Shown piece by piece: positions 8,094 to 17,143 of a stretch of 38,619 nt of DNA. Source of the DNA: Desertivibrio insolitus (GTDB taxonomy: Bacteria; Actinomycetota; Actinomycetes; Actinomycetales; Microbacteriaceae); contig NZ_JAFIQW010000005.1 of NCBI RefSeq assembly GCF_017355965.1, positions 136,820 through 175,438 of the forward strand. Direction: 5' to 3'. The position numbers were made by a program, and so were the translations under genes. The notes beneath the pieces are model-generated. The model was not told the DNA's origin. It did not search any database and was given only the letters and a program-made list of their open reading frames with translations. Every line of letters starts with the position of its first letter. The stretch's first letter is position 1.

Positions 8094-8124
8094 AGGCGGC
8101 GTACTGCTGCAGAGCACGCCGCCT
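8094..8124 (-). terminator. Hairpin downstream of the MFS transporter gene
   Basis: Perfect 9-bp repeat AGGCGGCGT (8094-8102) and ACGCCGCCT (8116-8124) with a 13-base loop, placed just after the MFS stop on the minus strand and before the flavoprotein start. Confidence 0.55.
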
Positions 8125-8131
8125 CCTCGCG

Positions 8132-9460
8132 TCAGACCTCGTCCGCCTCCTGCGGCAGACGGCTCGCGGCCCAGGCGCCCGCGAGCGTGATCGCGCTCAT
8201 CACCGCGAGCACGATGCCGGGGTGCCACCAGGCGAAGTCGGTCGCCGCGCCGATCGAGCCGGTCACGAGCGGGACGAAGCCCGAGATGACGGCCGCGAGG
8301 CTGTAGGTGAAGCCGAGCGCCGTGTAGCGGTAGCGGCTCGGGAACAAGTCGTTCAGCGTGCCGCCGAGGGCCGCCCAGCTGAGCGTGGGCAGGATGCCGC
8401 CGATGATCATCGTGCCGACGAGGATCGGGAACGTCGCCGACTGCAGCAGGAAGTACATCGGGAAGGTCACGAGCAGCGTGCCCGCGGCGCCCCACGCGAC
8501 GACCTTGGCCGAGCCGACGCGCGCGGCGAGCGCCCCGAACGCGGGGATCGTGACGAGCTGCAGCAGGCCGCCGATCGTGGTGGCGACGAGCAGCTGGCCG
8601 TAGTCGAACCCGAGCACCGCGGTGCCGTAGTTGATCGTGTACGTGTTCATCAGCGAGTACGAGCCGATGCCGAGCAGCGCGGTCGCGACGCCGACGCCGA
8701 CCGCGACCGGGTGCTCGCGCAGCACCGCCGCGAAGGGCACCTTGACGCGCTTGCCCTCGGCGACGACCGCGTTGAACTGCGGCGTCTCGTCGATCGACCA
8801 GCGCAGGTACAGCGAGACCAGCAGCAGCGGGATCGCCGTGAGGAACGGGATCCGCCAGCCCCACGAGGCGAGGTCCTCGGGCGTCATGACCGCGGTGAGC
8901 AGGATGAACAGGGCGGCGGAGAGGATCGAGCCGACGGGCGAACCGAGCTGGGGGAGGGCGGCGTAGAACGCGCGCTCCCGTCCCTTCGAGTGCTCGGTCG
9001 CGAGCAGGATCGCCCCGCCCCACTCGCCGCCGACCGAGAGGCCCTGCAGGAGCCTCAGCAGCACGAGCAGCACGGCCCCGAGCCATCCGCTGGTCTCGTA
9101 GCCGGGCAGCAGGCCGATGGCACCGGTCGCGATGCCCATGAGCAGGATCGTGTAGAGCAGCGTCTTGCGGCGGCCGATGTGGTCGCCGAGGTGCCCGAAC
9201 AGGATCGCGCCGACGGGGCGGATCACGAACGCGACGCCGATGGTCGCGAAGGCGGCGAGGGTCTCGCCCACGTCGCCGAGCGGCCCGAAGAAGAGGGGCC
9301 CCGCGAAGAACGCGGCGAAGTAGGCGAACACGTAGAAGTCGTACGACTCGAGAGCCGTTCCGACGAATGATGCCCACACGACTCGACGAGTCGGGCGGAC
9401 CGAGCGGACGGGGGCGTCCTTGAGCGTGGTTGGCGCTTCGCCACGCGGAGTATCAGTCAC
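8132..9460 (-). CDS. MFS transporter, metabolite:H+ symporter (MHS) family
   Basis: A 442-residue integral membrane protein with about 12 hydrophobic segments. Family marks are the N-terminal SFVGTALESYDFYVF, the loop 2-3 signature GHLGDHIGRRKTL (MFS motif A), and LLRLLQGLSVGGEWGGA, all typical of the ShiA/ProP/KgtP-like MHS group. It likely imports an organic acid, osmolyte or aromatic compound with protons; the substrate cannot be told from sequence. The GTG at 9460 is preferred. TACGCT lies eight bases upstream and no Shine-Dalgarno is seen, so a leaderless message is possible. It is divergent from the sensor kinase gene, 94 bp away, so shared control is conceivable. Confidence 0.88.
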   Translation of the reverse strand: MTDTPRGEAPTTLKDAPVRSVRPTRRVVWASFVGTALESYDFYVFAYFAAFFAGPLFFGPLGDVGETLAAFATIGVAFVIRPVGAILFGHLGDHIGRRKTLLYTILLMGIATGAIGLLPGYETSGWLGAVLLVLLRLLQGLSVGGEWGGAILLATEHSKGRERAFYAALPQLGSPVGSILSAALFILLTAVMTPEDLASWGWRIPFLTAIPLLLVSLYLRWSIDETPQFNAVVAEGKRVKVPFAAVLREHPVAVGVGVATALLGIGSYSLMNTYTINYGTAVLGFDYGQLLVATTIGGLLQLVTIPAFGALAARVGSAKVVAWGAAGTLLVTFPMYFLLQSATFPILVGTMIIGGILPTLSWAALGGTLNDLFPSRYRYTALGFTYSLAAVISGFVPLVTGSIGAATDFAWWHPGIVLAVMSAITLAGAWAASRLPQEADEV

Positions 9461-9554
9461 GTCCACCGAGCGTACGGTCCGCCCGCCCCGCGCGCTGATG
9501 AGGGACCTCTCATATACCCCGCCCCTGGTGGTAGGGCCCCGACATACTGAGGGC

Positions 9555-10988
9555 ATGACGGAGCGCCAGCGCCTGCCCCGGTGGTCGGTGCGCTCGCGGA
9601 TCCTCGCCTCGATCCTCGCCGTCACCGCGCTCGGCATGCTCGTCGCGGGCGGCACCGCCTACCTGGTCGCGCGCGACCGGGCGCTGGCCGACGTCGACGC
9701 CCGGCTCGAGACGCGCGTGAACGCGGCCCGCTTCGTCGTGACGGGGGAGGGGGCCGCGGATGTCTCGGCGCCCGCCCCGCCCGGCTACGCGACGGCCGCC
9801 GAGGCGCTCGAGGCCGTGCTCGCGCGCGTCATCCCGGGCACGAACGAGAGCTCCGTCGGCATCGTGGACGGGCGGGCGCAGTTCATCCCGGGCGTCGCGC
9901 TGCCGTTCACCCTCGACTCCGACCGCGCGTTCCTCGACCGGGTGGTCGGAGAGGCGACCGACGACCGGCCTCGGATCGGCACGATGCTCGGACCCTCCGG
10001 CGCGCTGCGCTACGTCTCGGTGCCGATCGTGCTCGAGGGCAGCAGCCAGCAGGCGCTCTACGTGACCGCGATCGACCTCGATGCCCAGCTCGACCAGGTG
10101 AACGCGGCGTTCGCGCTCTTCACCGTCGTCGCGCTCGTCTCCCTCGTCGTCATCGGACTCGTCGGCTGGTTCGTCGCCGGGCGGCTGCTCCGCCCCATCC
10201 GTCAGCTGCGCGCCGCCGCGTCGCGGATCACGGCGACCGACCGCAAGGAGCGCATCCCCGTCGAGGGGCGCGACGACGTCTCGGAGCTGACGCGCACCGT
10301 CAACGACATGCTCGACCGGCTCGACGACGCGCTCGAGTCGCAGCGGCAGCTGCTCGACGACGTGCGCCACGAGCTGCGCACGCCTCTCACGATCGTGCGG
10401 GGGCACCTCGAACTGCTCGATCCCGCCGACCCGCGGGACGTCGAGCAGACCCGCGCGATCGCGATCGACGAGCTCGACCGCATGTCGGGCCTCGTCGACG
10501 GCATCGAGTCGCTCGCCGTCTCCGAGCGGGAGCTGCTCGACCTCGCCCCGCTCGACGTCGGCGAGCTCACCCGCAGCGTGCACGCCAAGGCGGCCGTGCT
10601 GCCGGGGCACGCGTGGGAGCTCGGGCCCGTGGCATCCGGCACCCTGCAGGCCGACGGGGAGAAGCTGACGCAGGCGTGGCTGCAGCTCGTCGACAACGCC
10701 GCGAAGTACGCCCCCGAGGGCACCCCCGTCGAACTCGGCAGCTACGTCTCCGGGCCGGAGGTCGTGCTGTACGTGAGCGACCGCGGTCCCGGGGTGCCGG
10801 TCGAGGCGCAGGGCCGGATCTTCGAGCGCTTCGGGCGGGTCGAGCAGAGCCGCGGGGTGCGCGGGTCGGGCCTCGGCCTGTCGATCGTGCGCGCCATCGC
10901 CGAGGGGCACGGCGGCCGGGTCGGGCTCGACAGCTCGCCAGGGGGTTCGACGTTCTCCATCGTGCTTCCGCTAGGACTGTCGACGTGA
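9555..10988 (+). CDS. Membrane sensor histidine kinase
   Basis: A 477-residue inner-membrane kinase. Order: TM1 (ILASILAVTALGMLVAGGTAYLV, about 16-38), an extracytoplasmic sensor loop of about 150 residues, TM2 (about 192-214), a HAMP domain (RLLRPIRQLRAAASRI), the HisKA box DDVRHELRTPLT with phospho-acceptor His272, and the HATPase_c domain with N box LVDNAAKYAPEG, G1 DRGPGV and G2 GSGLGLSIV. All catalytic motifs are intact. The sensed signal is unknown. CATACT sits six bases before the ATG with no properly spaced Shine-Dalgarno, so the message may be leaderless. It overlaps the response regulator by four bases. Confidence 0.93.
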   Translation: MTERQRLPRWSVRSRILASILAVTALGMLVAGGTAYLVARDRALADVDARLETRVNAARFVVTGEGAADVSAPAPPGYATAAEALEAVLARVIPGTNESSVGIVDGRAQFIPGVALPFTLDSDRAFLDRVVGEATDDRPRIGTMLGPSGALRYVSVPIVLEGSSQQALYVTAIDLDAQLDQVNAAFALFTVVALVSLVVIGLVGWFVAGRLLRPIRQLRAAASRITATDRKERIPVEGRDDVSELTRTVNDMLDRLDDALESQRQLLDDVRHELRTPLTIVRGHLELLDPADPRDVEQTRAIAIDELDRMSGLVDGIESLAVSERELLDLAPLDVGELTRSVHAKAAVLPGHAWELGPVASGTLQADGEKLTQAWLQLVDNAAKYAPEGTPVELGSYVSGPEVVLYVSDRGPGVPVEAQGRIFERFGRVEQSRGVRGSGLGLSIVRAIAEGHGGRVGLDSSPGGSTFSIVLPLGLST

Positions 10989-11653
10989 CGAGCATCCTGA
11001 TCGCCGAGGACGAGGAGCGAATCTCCGGCTTCGTCGAGAAGGGGCTCCGCGCCGCGGGCTTCTCGACGACCGTCGTGCGCACGGGCGACGACGCGCTCGC
11101 GCACGCCCAGTCGGGCGGGCACGACCTCGTGCTGCTCGACGTCGGGCTGCCCGGGATGGACGGCTTCGAGGTGCTGAGGCGCGTGCGGCAGTACGACCAG
11201 GCGCTGCCGGTGATCATGCTGACCGCCCGCACCGGGCTCGCCGACACCGTCGCGGGCCTCGAGGGCGGGGCCAACGACTACATCCCCAAGCCGTTCCGCT
11301 TCGACGAGCTGCTCGCCCGGGTGCGGGTGCGCCTGCGCGACTCGGCCGGGGCCGGGGCGGCTGCCGCGCCGGCGGAGCTGCGGCACGGCGACCTCAGCCT
11401 CGACATCCGCACCCGCCGGGCGACGGTCGCGGGCACCGTCGTCGATCTCTCGGCGAGGGAGTTCGCGCTCGCCGAGGAGTTCCTGCGCCACCCAGAGCAG
11501 GTGCTCAGCCGCGAGCAGCTGCTCAGCCGGGTGTGGGGCTACGACTTCGACCCGGGCTCCAACGTGGTCGACGTGTACGTGCGCTATCTGCGCAGCAAGC
11601 TCGGCGCCGACCGCATCGAGACGGTGCGGGGGATGGGGTACCGGCTCGTCTGA
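10985..11653 (+). CDS. OmpR/PhoB-family response regulator
   Basis: A 222-residue DNA-binding partner of the preceding kinase. The receiver domain has the acidic pair EDEE near the N-terminus, phospho-acceptor Asp52 (LLDVGLPGMDGF), the Thr in IMLTAR and the switch Lys102 (PKPF). The C-terminal winged helix (about 132-222) contains DLSAREFALAEEFLRHP and DVYVRYLRSKLG. The GTG start overlaps the kinase stop (GTGA), fixing the pair as an operon. Targets are not known; the divergent MFS gene and the convergent secreted-protein gene are candidates only by position. Confidence 0.95.
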   Translation: MTSILIAEDEERISGFVEKGLRAAGFSTTVVRTGDDALAHAQSGGHDLVLLDVGLPGMDGFEVLRRVRQYDQALPVIMLTARTGLADTVAGLEGGANDYIPKPFRFDELLARVRVRLRDSAGAGAAAAPAELRHGDLSLDIRTRRATVAGTVVDLSAREFALAEEFLRHPEQVLSREQLLSRVWGYDFDPGSNVVDVYVRYLRSKLGADRIETVRGMGYRLV

Positions 11654-11668
11654 GTCTCCTGCACATGA

Positions 11669-11698
11669 CGAAGCCCCGGCCATGTGACCGGGGCTTCG
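11669..11698. terminator. Bidirectional terminator between the response regulator and TP-repeat genes
   Basis: Perfect 11-bp stem CGAAGCCCCGG (11669-11679) / CCGGGGCTTCG (11688-11698) with an 8-base loop, between two convergent genes. Confidence 0.75.
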
Positions 11699-11711
11699 GG
11701 AGGGTCGCGGG

Positions 11712-12092
11712 TCAGTCGTTGTCAGACGCGGAGGCGGGCGTCGCCGGGGTGACGGGCGTGGCCGGGGTCGCGGGCGTGACCGGGGTCGCCGGCGTGCTCG
11801 CCGTCGCGGGGGTGTTCGGCGTGGCCGGGGTGTTCGGCGTCGACGGGGTGCTCGCCGTGGCCGGCGTGTTCGGGGTCGCCGGGGTCGCCCCCGACCCGTC
11901 GGTCGCCGAGGGGGCCGGGCTCGGGGTGGCCGACTCGCCGCCGCGGTCGTCCGCGACCGAGACCGAGCTGAGGGCCGTGCCGCGGGTGTCGGTGAGCTCG
12001 AGAGCGCTCGCCGTGGCGACCGCGCCGCCCGAGACGAGCCCGACGCCGAGCACCGAGGCCGCTCCGACGATGGTCCACTTCTTGCCGTTCAT
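11712..12092 (-). CDS. Secreted Thr/Pro/Ala-repeat protein
   Basis: A 126-residue exported protein. It has a signal peptide (basic KK, hydrophobic core to about residue 30, ending ATASA), a short spacer (LELTDTRGTALSSVSV), then a low-complexity tail of TPATP, TPNTP, TPVTP and TASTP units from about residue 68 to the C-terminus (ASASDND). The tail resembles wall-spanning or glycosylated linkers of actinobacteria. A GAGAGGAA ribosome site precedes the ATG. It ends next to the response regulator terminator. There is no LPXTG motif and no recognised globular domain. The repeats are also visible in the DNA, so length variation between strains is likely. Confidence 0.8.
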   Translation of the reverse strand: MNGKKWTIVGAASVLGVGLVSGGAVATASALELTDTRGTALSSVSVADDRGGESATPSPAPSATDGSGATPATPNTPATASTPSTPNTPATPNTPATASTPATPVTPATPATPVTPATPASASDND

Positions 12093-12190
12093 GATGGTTC
12101 CTCTCCGACTGGTCGTCCCCGCTCCTGCGGGCGATGGATCCAGCTTCGACAGCGCCGATGAGACGACCGGGAGCCGGAGGTGAGAGCCCT

Positions 12191-13372
12191 CTAATCCAGG
12201 GGCAGCAGGCTGCCCGCGATCGCGAGCGCCTGCTCGACCGTCACGGTGCCCGCGAGGGCGTGGGCGAGTACGTGCGTCGCGGCGACGGCTCGCACCCGCC
12301 CGGCGAAGCCCGGGTCGTCCGCGCGCTGCCAGCGCTCCCGGAACCGGGCTGCGAGCATCCGGCACGCGTCGGCCGAGGCGTCGTCGCGGAGGCCCTCGTG
12401 GTGGTGCGCGGTGACCACGAGATGCGCCCAGAGCGCGCCCGCGTCGTCCGCCCGGTCGCCGACGCCCGCGGTGTCGATGTCGAGCACGCCGACGATGAGG
12501 TGCGGCGTCGTCGGGTCGACGAAGAGCTGGGAGAGGTGCAGGTCGCCGTGGATGGTCGCCGGCACGGCGGTCGGCAGCGTGCGGCGGTACGTGTCGGCGA
12601 TGAGCCCGCACATGACGATGACGTCGGTCGCGTTCGCGGGGGAGAGCTGCTGCAGGCGCGTGCGGTACCAATCGAGCCGGCTGACGAGCGAGGCGCGGGC
12701 GGCCTTGGCGGAGGGCACGCGCGCGATCGCCTCGGTGAGCGCCGAGACGGCCTCGACAAAACCCTCGTCGAGGCGGCGCACCACCGTGAGCGCCTCGACC
12801 CCGGGCAGCTCCCGGATGGCGACCAGCCCCTCGGGAGCGAACGCGACGGCCTTCGGCGCCGGGATGCCGGCGGCGCGCCAGGCGGCGTGCGCGGCGTGGA
12901 TGCCCTGCGCGAGATCGGGGCGCACGACCTTGAGATAGAGCACGTCGTCGGCGGTCGTCGCCCGAACGACGGCGCGCTTGCCGGGGCGGTACGAGACGAC
13001 CTCCAGGCCGAGTTCTTTCGCGGGCACGCCCATCCGCTCGAGCAGCACCGCGGCGGCATCCGGGAACACGGCGGCCTTCAGCACCGGCAGCGCGGGATCG
13101 TTCGGGTAAAGCCAGACGGCGACGCGGTCGCCCGTCTCGTCGACGAGCGTGAGCACGCCGTCGCGCTCGTGCTCGTCGGGGTGGGTCTCGACGTAGATCG
13201 TGAGCGTGCGGCGGGCGTTCCCCGCGTCGGTGACGTCGAGCTCGTAGCCCGTCGCGAAGCCGCGCGACGTCGCCTCGGTCGCGACGCGGCGGCTGCCGAG
13301 CACCGTCAGCTCGAGCGCGTCGCCGACGGCGCGGAGAACGTCGGCGTGACCCGCGTCAGTTGTCGTCGTCAT
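12191..13372 (-). CDS. Aminoglycoside/choline kinase-like phosphotransferase (APH fold)
   Basis: A 393-residue cytosolic protein. The C-terminal two thirds carry the APH-family signature HGDLHLSQLF (catalytic loop, His at 275) followed by GVLDIDTAG, which supplies the metal-binding Asp. The usual Asn of the HxDxxxxN loop appears replaced by Gln. A glycine-loop/lysine region is represented by AVVRATTADDVLYLKVV. The N-terminal approximately 120 residues are extra, with a beta-rich look (YVETHPDEHERDGVLTLV). Many actinobacterial members of unknown substrate exist, so drug resistance should not be assumed. Its ATG lies inside the poly-Asp coding end of the upstream gene (17-bp overlap), so translation is probably coupled. 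Confidence 0.8.
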   Translation of the reverse strand: MTTTTDAGHADVLRAVGDALELTVLGSRRVATEATSRGFATGYELDVTDAGNARRTLTIYVETHPDEHERDGVLTLVDETGDRVAVWLYPNDPALPVLKAAVFPDAAAVLLERMGVPAKELGLEVVSYRPGKRAVVRATTADDVLYLKVVRPDLAQGIHAAHAAWRAAGIPAPKAVAFAPEGLVAIRELPGVEALTVVRRLDEGFVEAVSALTEAIARVPSAKAARASLVSRLDWYRTRLQQLSPANATDVIVMCGLIADTYRRTLPTAVPATIHGDLHLSQLFVDPTTPHLIVGVLDIDTAGVGDRADDAGALWAHLVVTAHHHEGLRDDASADACRMLAARFRERWQRADDPGFAGRVRAVAATHVLAHALAGTVTVEQALAIAGSLLPLD

Positions 13373-13679
13373 CGTCGTCCTCGCCGTCGTCGTCGCTGCG
13401 GTCGTCGTCGCTGTCGTCGTCGTCGTCGCTGTCGTCGTTATCGTCGACGTCGGCGGGCGGCTGGGGGGCGACCGTCTCCGGTGACGGCGCGACCGGCGCG
13501 GGGGTCGGCGGCACGGTGGGTTCCGCGCTCGCGGTGGGCGCCGGGGTCGCCGTGCCGACGACGGGTTCGACGCCCGCGAGGGGCTCGGAGCCCTGCCGCG
13601 GGGCGAGCAGCGCGACGGCGGCGACGACGAGGCCCGCACACGCGAGCACGACGATCGCGGCGATCACACCTCGCACCAT
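13356..13679 (-). CDS. Membrane-anchored protein with Pro/Thr linker and poly-aspartate tail
   Basis: A 107-residue protein with one N-terminal hydrophobic helix (GVIAAIVVLACAGLVVAAVALLA, signal peptide or anchor), a Pro/Thr/Ala/Glu linker of about 45 residues, and a C-terminal tail of about 30 residues almost wholly Asp with a few Ser, Asn, Arg and Gly. The tail should lie outside the cell and could bind divalent cations; that is inference from charge only. The GAC/GAT run encoding it also holds the start codon of the phosphotransferase gene in another frame. No family is recognised. The start at 13679 is chosen to begin just before the hydrophobic helix. Confidence 0.7.
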   Translation of the reverse strand: MVRGVIAAIVVLACAGLVVAAVALLAPRQGSEPLAGVEPVVGTATPAPTASAEPTVPPTPAPVAPSPETVAPQPPADVDDNDDSDDDDDSDDDRSDDDGEDDDDDDN

Positions 13680-13722
13680 GCGCCCATCATGCCGTGCCCC
13701 GCTCCGCCGCGGGATGGAACGG

Positions 13723-13751
13723 CTGACGGGCATCCGCCTCTGACGGTAATA
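13723..13751 (+). promoter_or_regulatory. Promoter of the ileS leader
   Basis: CTGACG (13723-13728), 17-bp spacer, TAATAT (13746-13751). This places transcription start near 13758, just before the T-box stem I. Confidence 0.6.
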
Positions 13752-13757
13752 TCGCGG

Positions 13758-13942
13758 GTGCGACGATCCGGCCATCACCGGGGAGCATCCGGAAGAACGG
13801 CCGGCGACGGCTCACTAGACCCGGACGGGGCAGGCCCGACACAGCCGTAGGAAGAGAGGCCGCGCAAGCGGCAAGCGGGGTGGTACCGCGGAGTGCGCCG
13901 ACAGGCGTGCATCGTCCTCGTGCAGGTGAGCACTGGAGAGAG
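13758..13942 (+). promoter_or_regulatory. ileS T-box riboswitch, actinobacterial ultrashort translational type
   Basis: Senses uncharged tRNA-Ile. The near-invariant T-box sequence GGGTGGTACCGCG is at 13878-13890. A short stem I holds the Ile specifier ATC (13774-13776) within CCATCACCGGGGAGC, matching the compact stem I of actinobacterial ileS leaders. There is no T-run terminator between the T-box and the gene; instead the ribosome site GGAGAG (13935-13940) sits next to ATG 13943. This fits control of translation start, as shown for this family in other actinobacteria. Pairing details are inferred. Confidence 0.92.
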
Positions 13943-16900
13943 ATGTACCCGCGCAACGAGTCGACAGGTTCCGTCCCCGCGTCCCCGGACTTCCCCGCCA
14001 TCGAGCAGGACGTGCTGCAGTACTGGGCGACGGATGCCACGTTCCAGGCCTCGATCGACCGGCGCGAGGGCTGCGAGGAGTGGGTCTTCTACGACGGCCC
14101 GCCGTTCGCCAACGGCCTGCCGCACTACGGCCACCTGCTCACGGGCTACGCCAAGGACGTGTTCCCGCGCTTCCAGACCATGCGCGGCAAGCAGGTGCAC
14201 CGCCGCTTCGGCTGGGACACCCACGGCCTCCCCGCCGAGCTCGAGGCGGAGCGCCAGCTCGGCATCACCGACAAGAGCCAGATCGAGGAGATGGGGATCG
14301 GCGCGTTCAACACCGCCGCCCGCGACTCCGTGCTGCGCTACACGCAGGAGTGGCAGGAGTACGTCACCCGCCAGGCGCGCTGGGTCGACTTCGAGAACGA
14401 CTATAAGACGCTCGACGTGACGTTCATGGAGAGCGTCATCTGGGCGTTCAAGCAGCTGTTCGAGAAGGGCCTCGCCTACGAGGGCTACCGCGTGCTGCCG
14501 TACTGCTGGCGCGACCAGACGCCGCTGTCGAACCACGAGCTGCGCATGGACGACGACGTCTACAAGATGCGCCAGGACCAGACCGTCACGGTGACCTTCC
14601 CGCTCGTCGGGGCGAAGGCCGAGGCGCTCGGGCTCACCGCCGTCCGCGCGCTCGCGTGGACGACGACCCCGTGGACGCTGCCGACCAACGCGGCGCTCGC
14701 CGTCGGTCCCGAGATCGAATACTCGGTCGTGCCGTCCGGCCCGAACGGCGCCGGTGACGGGGCCGAGGAGGGGGTGGCGGAGTACCTGCTGGCATCCGAC
14801 ACCCTGCCCGCCTACGTCAAGGACCTCGGCTACGCCTCGCTCGACGACGCCCGCGCCGCCGTGACGAAGACGCTCAAGGGCGCCGAGCTCGACGGCGTGA
14901 AGTACGACCGGCTGTGGGACTACTACGCCGACGTCGAGACCTACGGCATGCAGAACGCCTGGCAGATCCTCGTCGCCGAGTACGTCGCGACCGGCGAGGG
15001 CACCGGCATCGTGCACCAGGCGCCCGCGTACGGCGAGGACGACCAGATCGTCACCGCCAAGGCCGGCATCCCCGTCATCATCTCCGTCGACGAGGGCGGG
15101 CGCTTCCTGCCCCAGGTCGCGGATGTCGCGGGGCTCCAGGTCTTCGAAGCGAACAAGCCCCTGACCCAGAAGCTCCGCGCCGAGGGGCGCCTGCTCCGCG
15201 TCGCGAGCTACGAGCACTCCTACCCGCACTGCTGGCGCTGCCGGAACCCGCTGATCTACAAGGCGGTGTCGAGCTGGTTCGTGCGCGTGCCCGAGTTCCG
15301 CGACCGGATGGGCGAGCTCAACCAGGAGATCAACTGGGTGCCCGACAACGTCAAGGACGGCCAGTTCGGCAAGTGGCTCTCCGGCGCCCGCGACTGGTCG
15401 ATCTCGCGCAACCGCTACTGGGGCTCGCCGATCCCCATCTGGAAGAGCGACGACCCCGAGTACCCGCGCGTCGACGTGTACGGCTCGCTCGAGGAGCTCG
15501 AGCGCGACTTCGGCCGCCTGCCGCTGAACGCGGACGGTGAGCCCGACCTGCACCGTCCGTACATCGACGACCTCACCCGCCCGAACCCCGACGACCCGAC
15601 GGGCAAGTCGACGATGCGCCGCATCCCCGACGTGCTCGACGTGTGGTTCGACTCCGGCTCGATGCCGTTCGCCCAGGTGCACTACCCGTTCGAGAACCGC
15701 GAGTGGTTCGACCAGCACAACCCCGCCGACTTCATCGTCGAGTACATCGGGCAGACCCGCGGCTGGTTCTACACGCTGCACGTGCTCTCGACCGCGCTCT
15801 TCGACCGGCCGGCGTTCCGCAACGTCATCAGCCACGGCATCGTGCTCGGCAACGACGGGCAGAAGATGTCGAAGAGCCTGCGCAACTACCCCGACGTCGC
15901 CGAGGTCTTCGACCGCGACGGCGCGGATGCCATGCGCTGGTTCCTCATGTCGAGCTCCGTCATCCGCGGCGGCAACCTCATCGTCACCGAGGAGGGCATC
16001 CGCGAGGGCGTGCGCCAGCTGCTGCTGCCGCTGTGGAGCACGTACTACTTCTTCACGCTCTACGCCAACAGCGCAGGCCCCGAGGGCTACACCGCGACCC
16101 GGCGCACCGACTCGACGCACGTGCTCGACCGGTACCTGCTCGCGAAGACGCGCGAGGTGCTCGAGGAGGTCACCGGCCACCTCGAGAACCTCGACAGCCC
16201 GCTCGCCGCGAACGCGCTGCGCGACTTCGCCGACGTGCTCACCAACTGGTACGTGCGCCGCAGCCGCGACCGCTTCTGGTCGGGCGACGACCGCGACGCG
16301 TTCGACACCCTCTACACGGTGCTCGAGACGCTGAGCCGGGCCGCCGCGCCGCTCCTGCCGCTCGTCACCGAGCGCATCTGGCGCGGGCTCACGGGCGAGC
16401 GCTCGGTGCACCTCACCGACTGGCCCGACGCCGAGGAGTTCCCCGCCGACCACTCGCTCGTCGTCGCAATGGACCGCGTGCGCGAGATCGCCTCCGCCGG
16501 CCTCGCGCTGCGCAAGGCCACCGGCAACCGGGTGCGCCTGCCGCTGAAGACGCTGACCGTCGTCGTGCCCGACCCCGCGGCGCTCGAGCCCTTCGCCGGC
16601 ATCCTGCGCGACGAGCTGAACGTCAAGTCGGTCGAGCTCGTCCAGCAGACCGAGGACTCGCTGCCCGACTACGGCATCACCCGCCGCCTCACCGTCAACG
16701 CGCGCGCCGCCGGACCCCGCATCGGCAAGCAGGTGCAGCAGGTCATCGGCGCCGCGAAGGCGGGCGACTGGCAGCCCGACGGCGAGGGCGTGATCGTCGG
16801 CGGCGTCGAACTGCTGCCCGGCGAGTTCGACCTCAAGCTCGAGGTCGCGGATGCCGCGAGCGCGATCTCCTTCCTCCCCGCGGGCGGCTTCGTGCTGCTC

Positions 16901-17143
16901 GACACGGAGCTCACGCCCGAGCTCGAGGCCGAGGGCGTCGCACGCGACCTCATCCGGAGCGTGCAGCAGGCGCGCAAGGAGGCGGGGCTCGAGGTGTCCG
17001 ACCGGATCACCCTCGCCGTCACGCTCGACCCGGCCTCTGAGCCCGCGCGCTCGTTCGAGCAGCTGCTCGCCGACGAGACGCTCGCGGTCGCCGTTACCTT
17101 TGATTCGGGCGCCGAGCTCGGGATCGAGGTGACGAAGGCGTGA
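13943..17143 (+). CDS. ileS: Isoleucine--tRNA ligase, type 2 (eukaryote-like)
   Basis: Charges tRNA-Ile in the cytosol (class Ia, ATP-dependent). 1066 residues. The signature region reads [16 protein letters not shown] with HYGH at 61-64, and KMSKS at 641-645; CWRCRNPL, the editing domain (TTPWTLPTN) and the long C-terminal anticodon and tail domains follow the family order. HYGH and overall length place it in the IleS2 group, whose known members are often insensitive to mupirocin; that property is inference here. The ATG at 13943 is chosen from the T-box geometry and GGAGAG site; the frame stays open upstream through the T-box. It overlaps folC by four bases and heads the ileS-folC-DUF4233-ndk operon. 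Confidence 0.96.
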   Translation: MYPRNESTGSVPASPDFPAIEQDVLQYWATDATFQASIDRREGCEEWVFYDGPPFANGLPHYGHLLTGYAKDVFPRFQTMRGKQVHRRFGWDTHGLPAELEAERQLGITDKSQIEEMGIGAFNTAARDSVLRYTQEWQEYVTRQARWVDFENDYKTLDVTFMESVIWAFKQLFEKGLAYEGYRVLPYCWRDQTPLSNHELRMDDDVYKMRQDQTVTVTFPLVGAKAEALGLTAVRALAWTTTPWTLPTNAALAVGPEIEYSVVPSGPNGAGDGAEEGVAEYLLASDTLPAYVKDLGYASLDDARAAVTKTLKGAELDGVKYDRLWDYYADVETYGMQNAWQILVAEYVATGEGTGIVHQAPAYGEDDQIVTAKAGIPVIISVDEGGRFLPQVADVAGLQVFEANKPLTQKLRAEGRLLRVASYEHSYPHCWRCRNPLIYKAVSSWFVRVPEFRDRMGELNQEINWVPDNVKDGQFGKWLSGARDWSISRNRYWGSPIPIWKSDDPEYPRVDVYGSLEELERDFGRLPLNADGEPDLHRPYIDDLTRPNPDDPTGKSTMRRIPDVLDVWFDSGSMPFAQVHYPFENREWFDQHNPADFIVEYIGQTRGWFYTLHVLSTALFDRPAFRNVISHGIVLGNDGQKMSKSLRNYPDVAEVFDRDGADAMRWFLMSSSVIRGGNLIVTEEGIREGVRQLLLPLWSTYYFFTLYANSAGPEGYTATRRTDSTHVLDRYLLAKTREVLEEVTGHLENLDSPLAANALRDFADVLTNWYVRRSRDRFWSGDDRDAFDTLYTVLETLSRAAAPLLPLVTERIWRGLTGERSVHLTDWPDAEEFPADHSLVVAMDRVREIASAGLALRKATGNRVRLPLKTLTVVVPDPAALEPFAGILRDELNVKSVELVQQTEDSLPDYGITRRLTVNARAAGPRIGKQVQQVIGAAKAGDWQPDGEGVIVGGVELLPGEFDLKLEVADAASAISFLPAGGFVLLDTELTPELEAEGVARDLIRSVQQARKEAGLEVSDRITLAVTLDPASEPARSFEQLLADETLAVAVTFDSGAELGIEVTKA

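Noticed and set aside
11740-11890. Short tandem DNA repeats, considered as a CRISPR array
   Set aside because: Unit is too short, has no spacers and translates cleanly as Thr-Pro repeats.
12191-13372. Aminoglycoside resistance gene
   Set aside because: The APH fold alone does not indicate drug resistance; the gene has an unusual N-terminus and backbone-like context.
13366-13440. GAC/GTC triplet run, considered as a non-coding microsatellite
   Set aside because: It is in frame as the Asp tail of a protein with a clear membrane helix.
13775-16453. Minus-strand open frame of about 890 codons opposite ileS
   Set aside because: Shadow of ileS; repetitive Val/Arg/Glu/His content and no domain.
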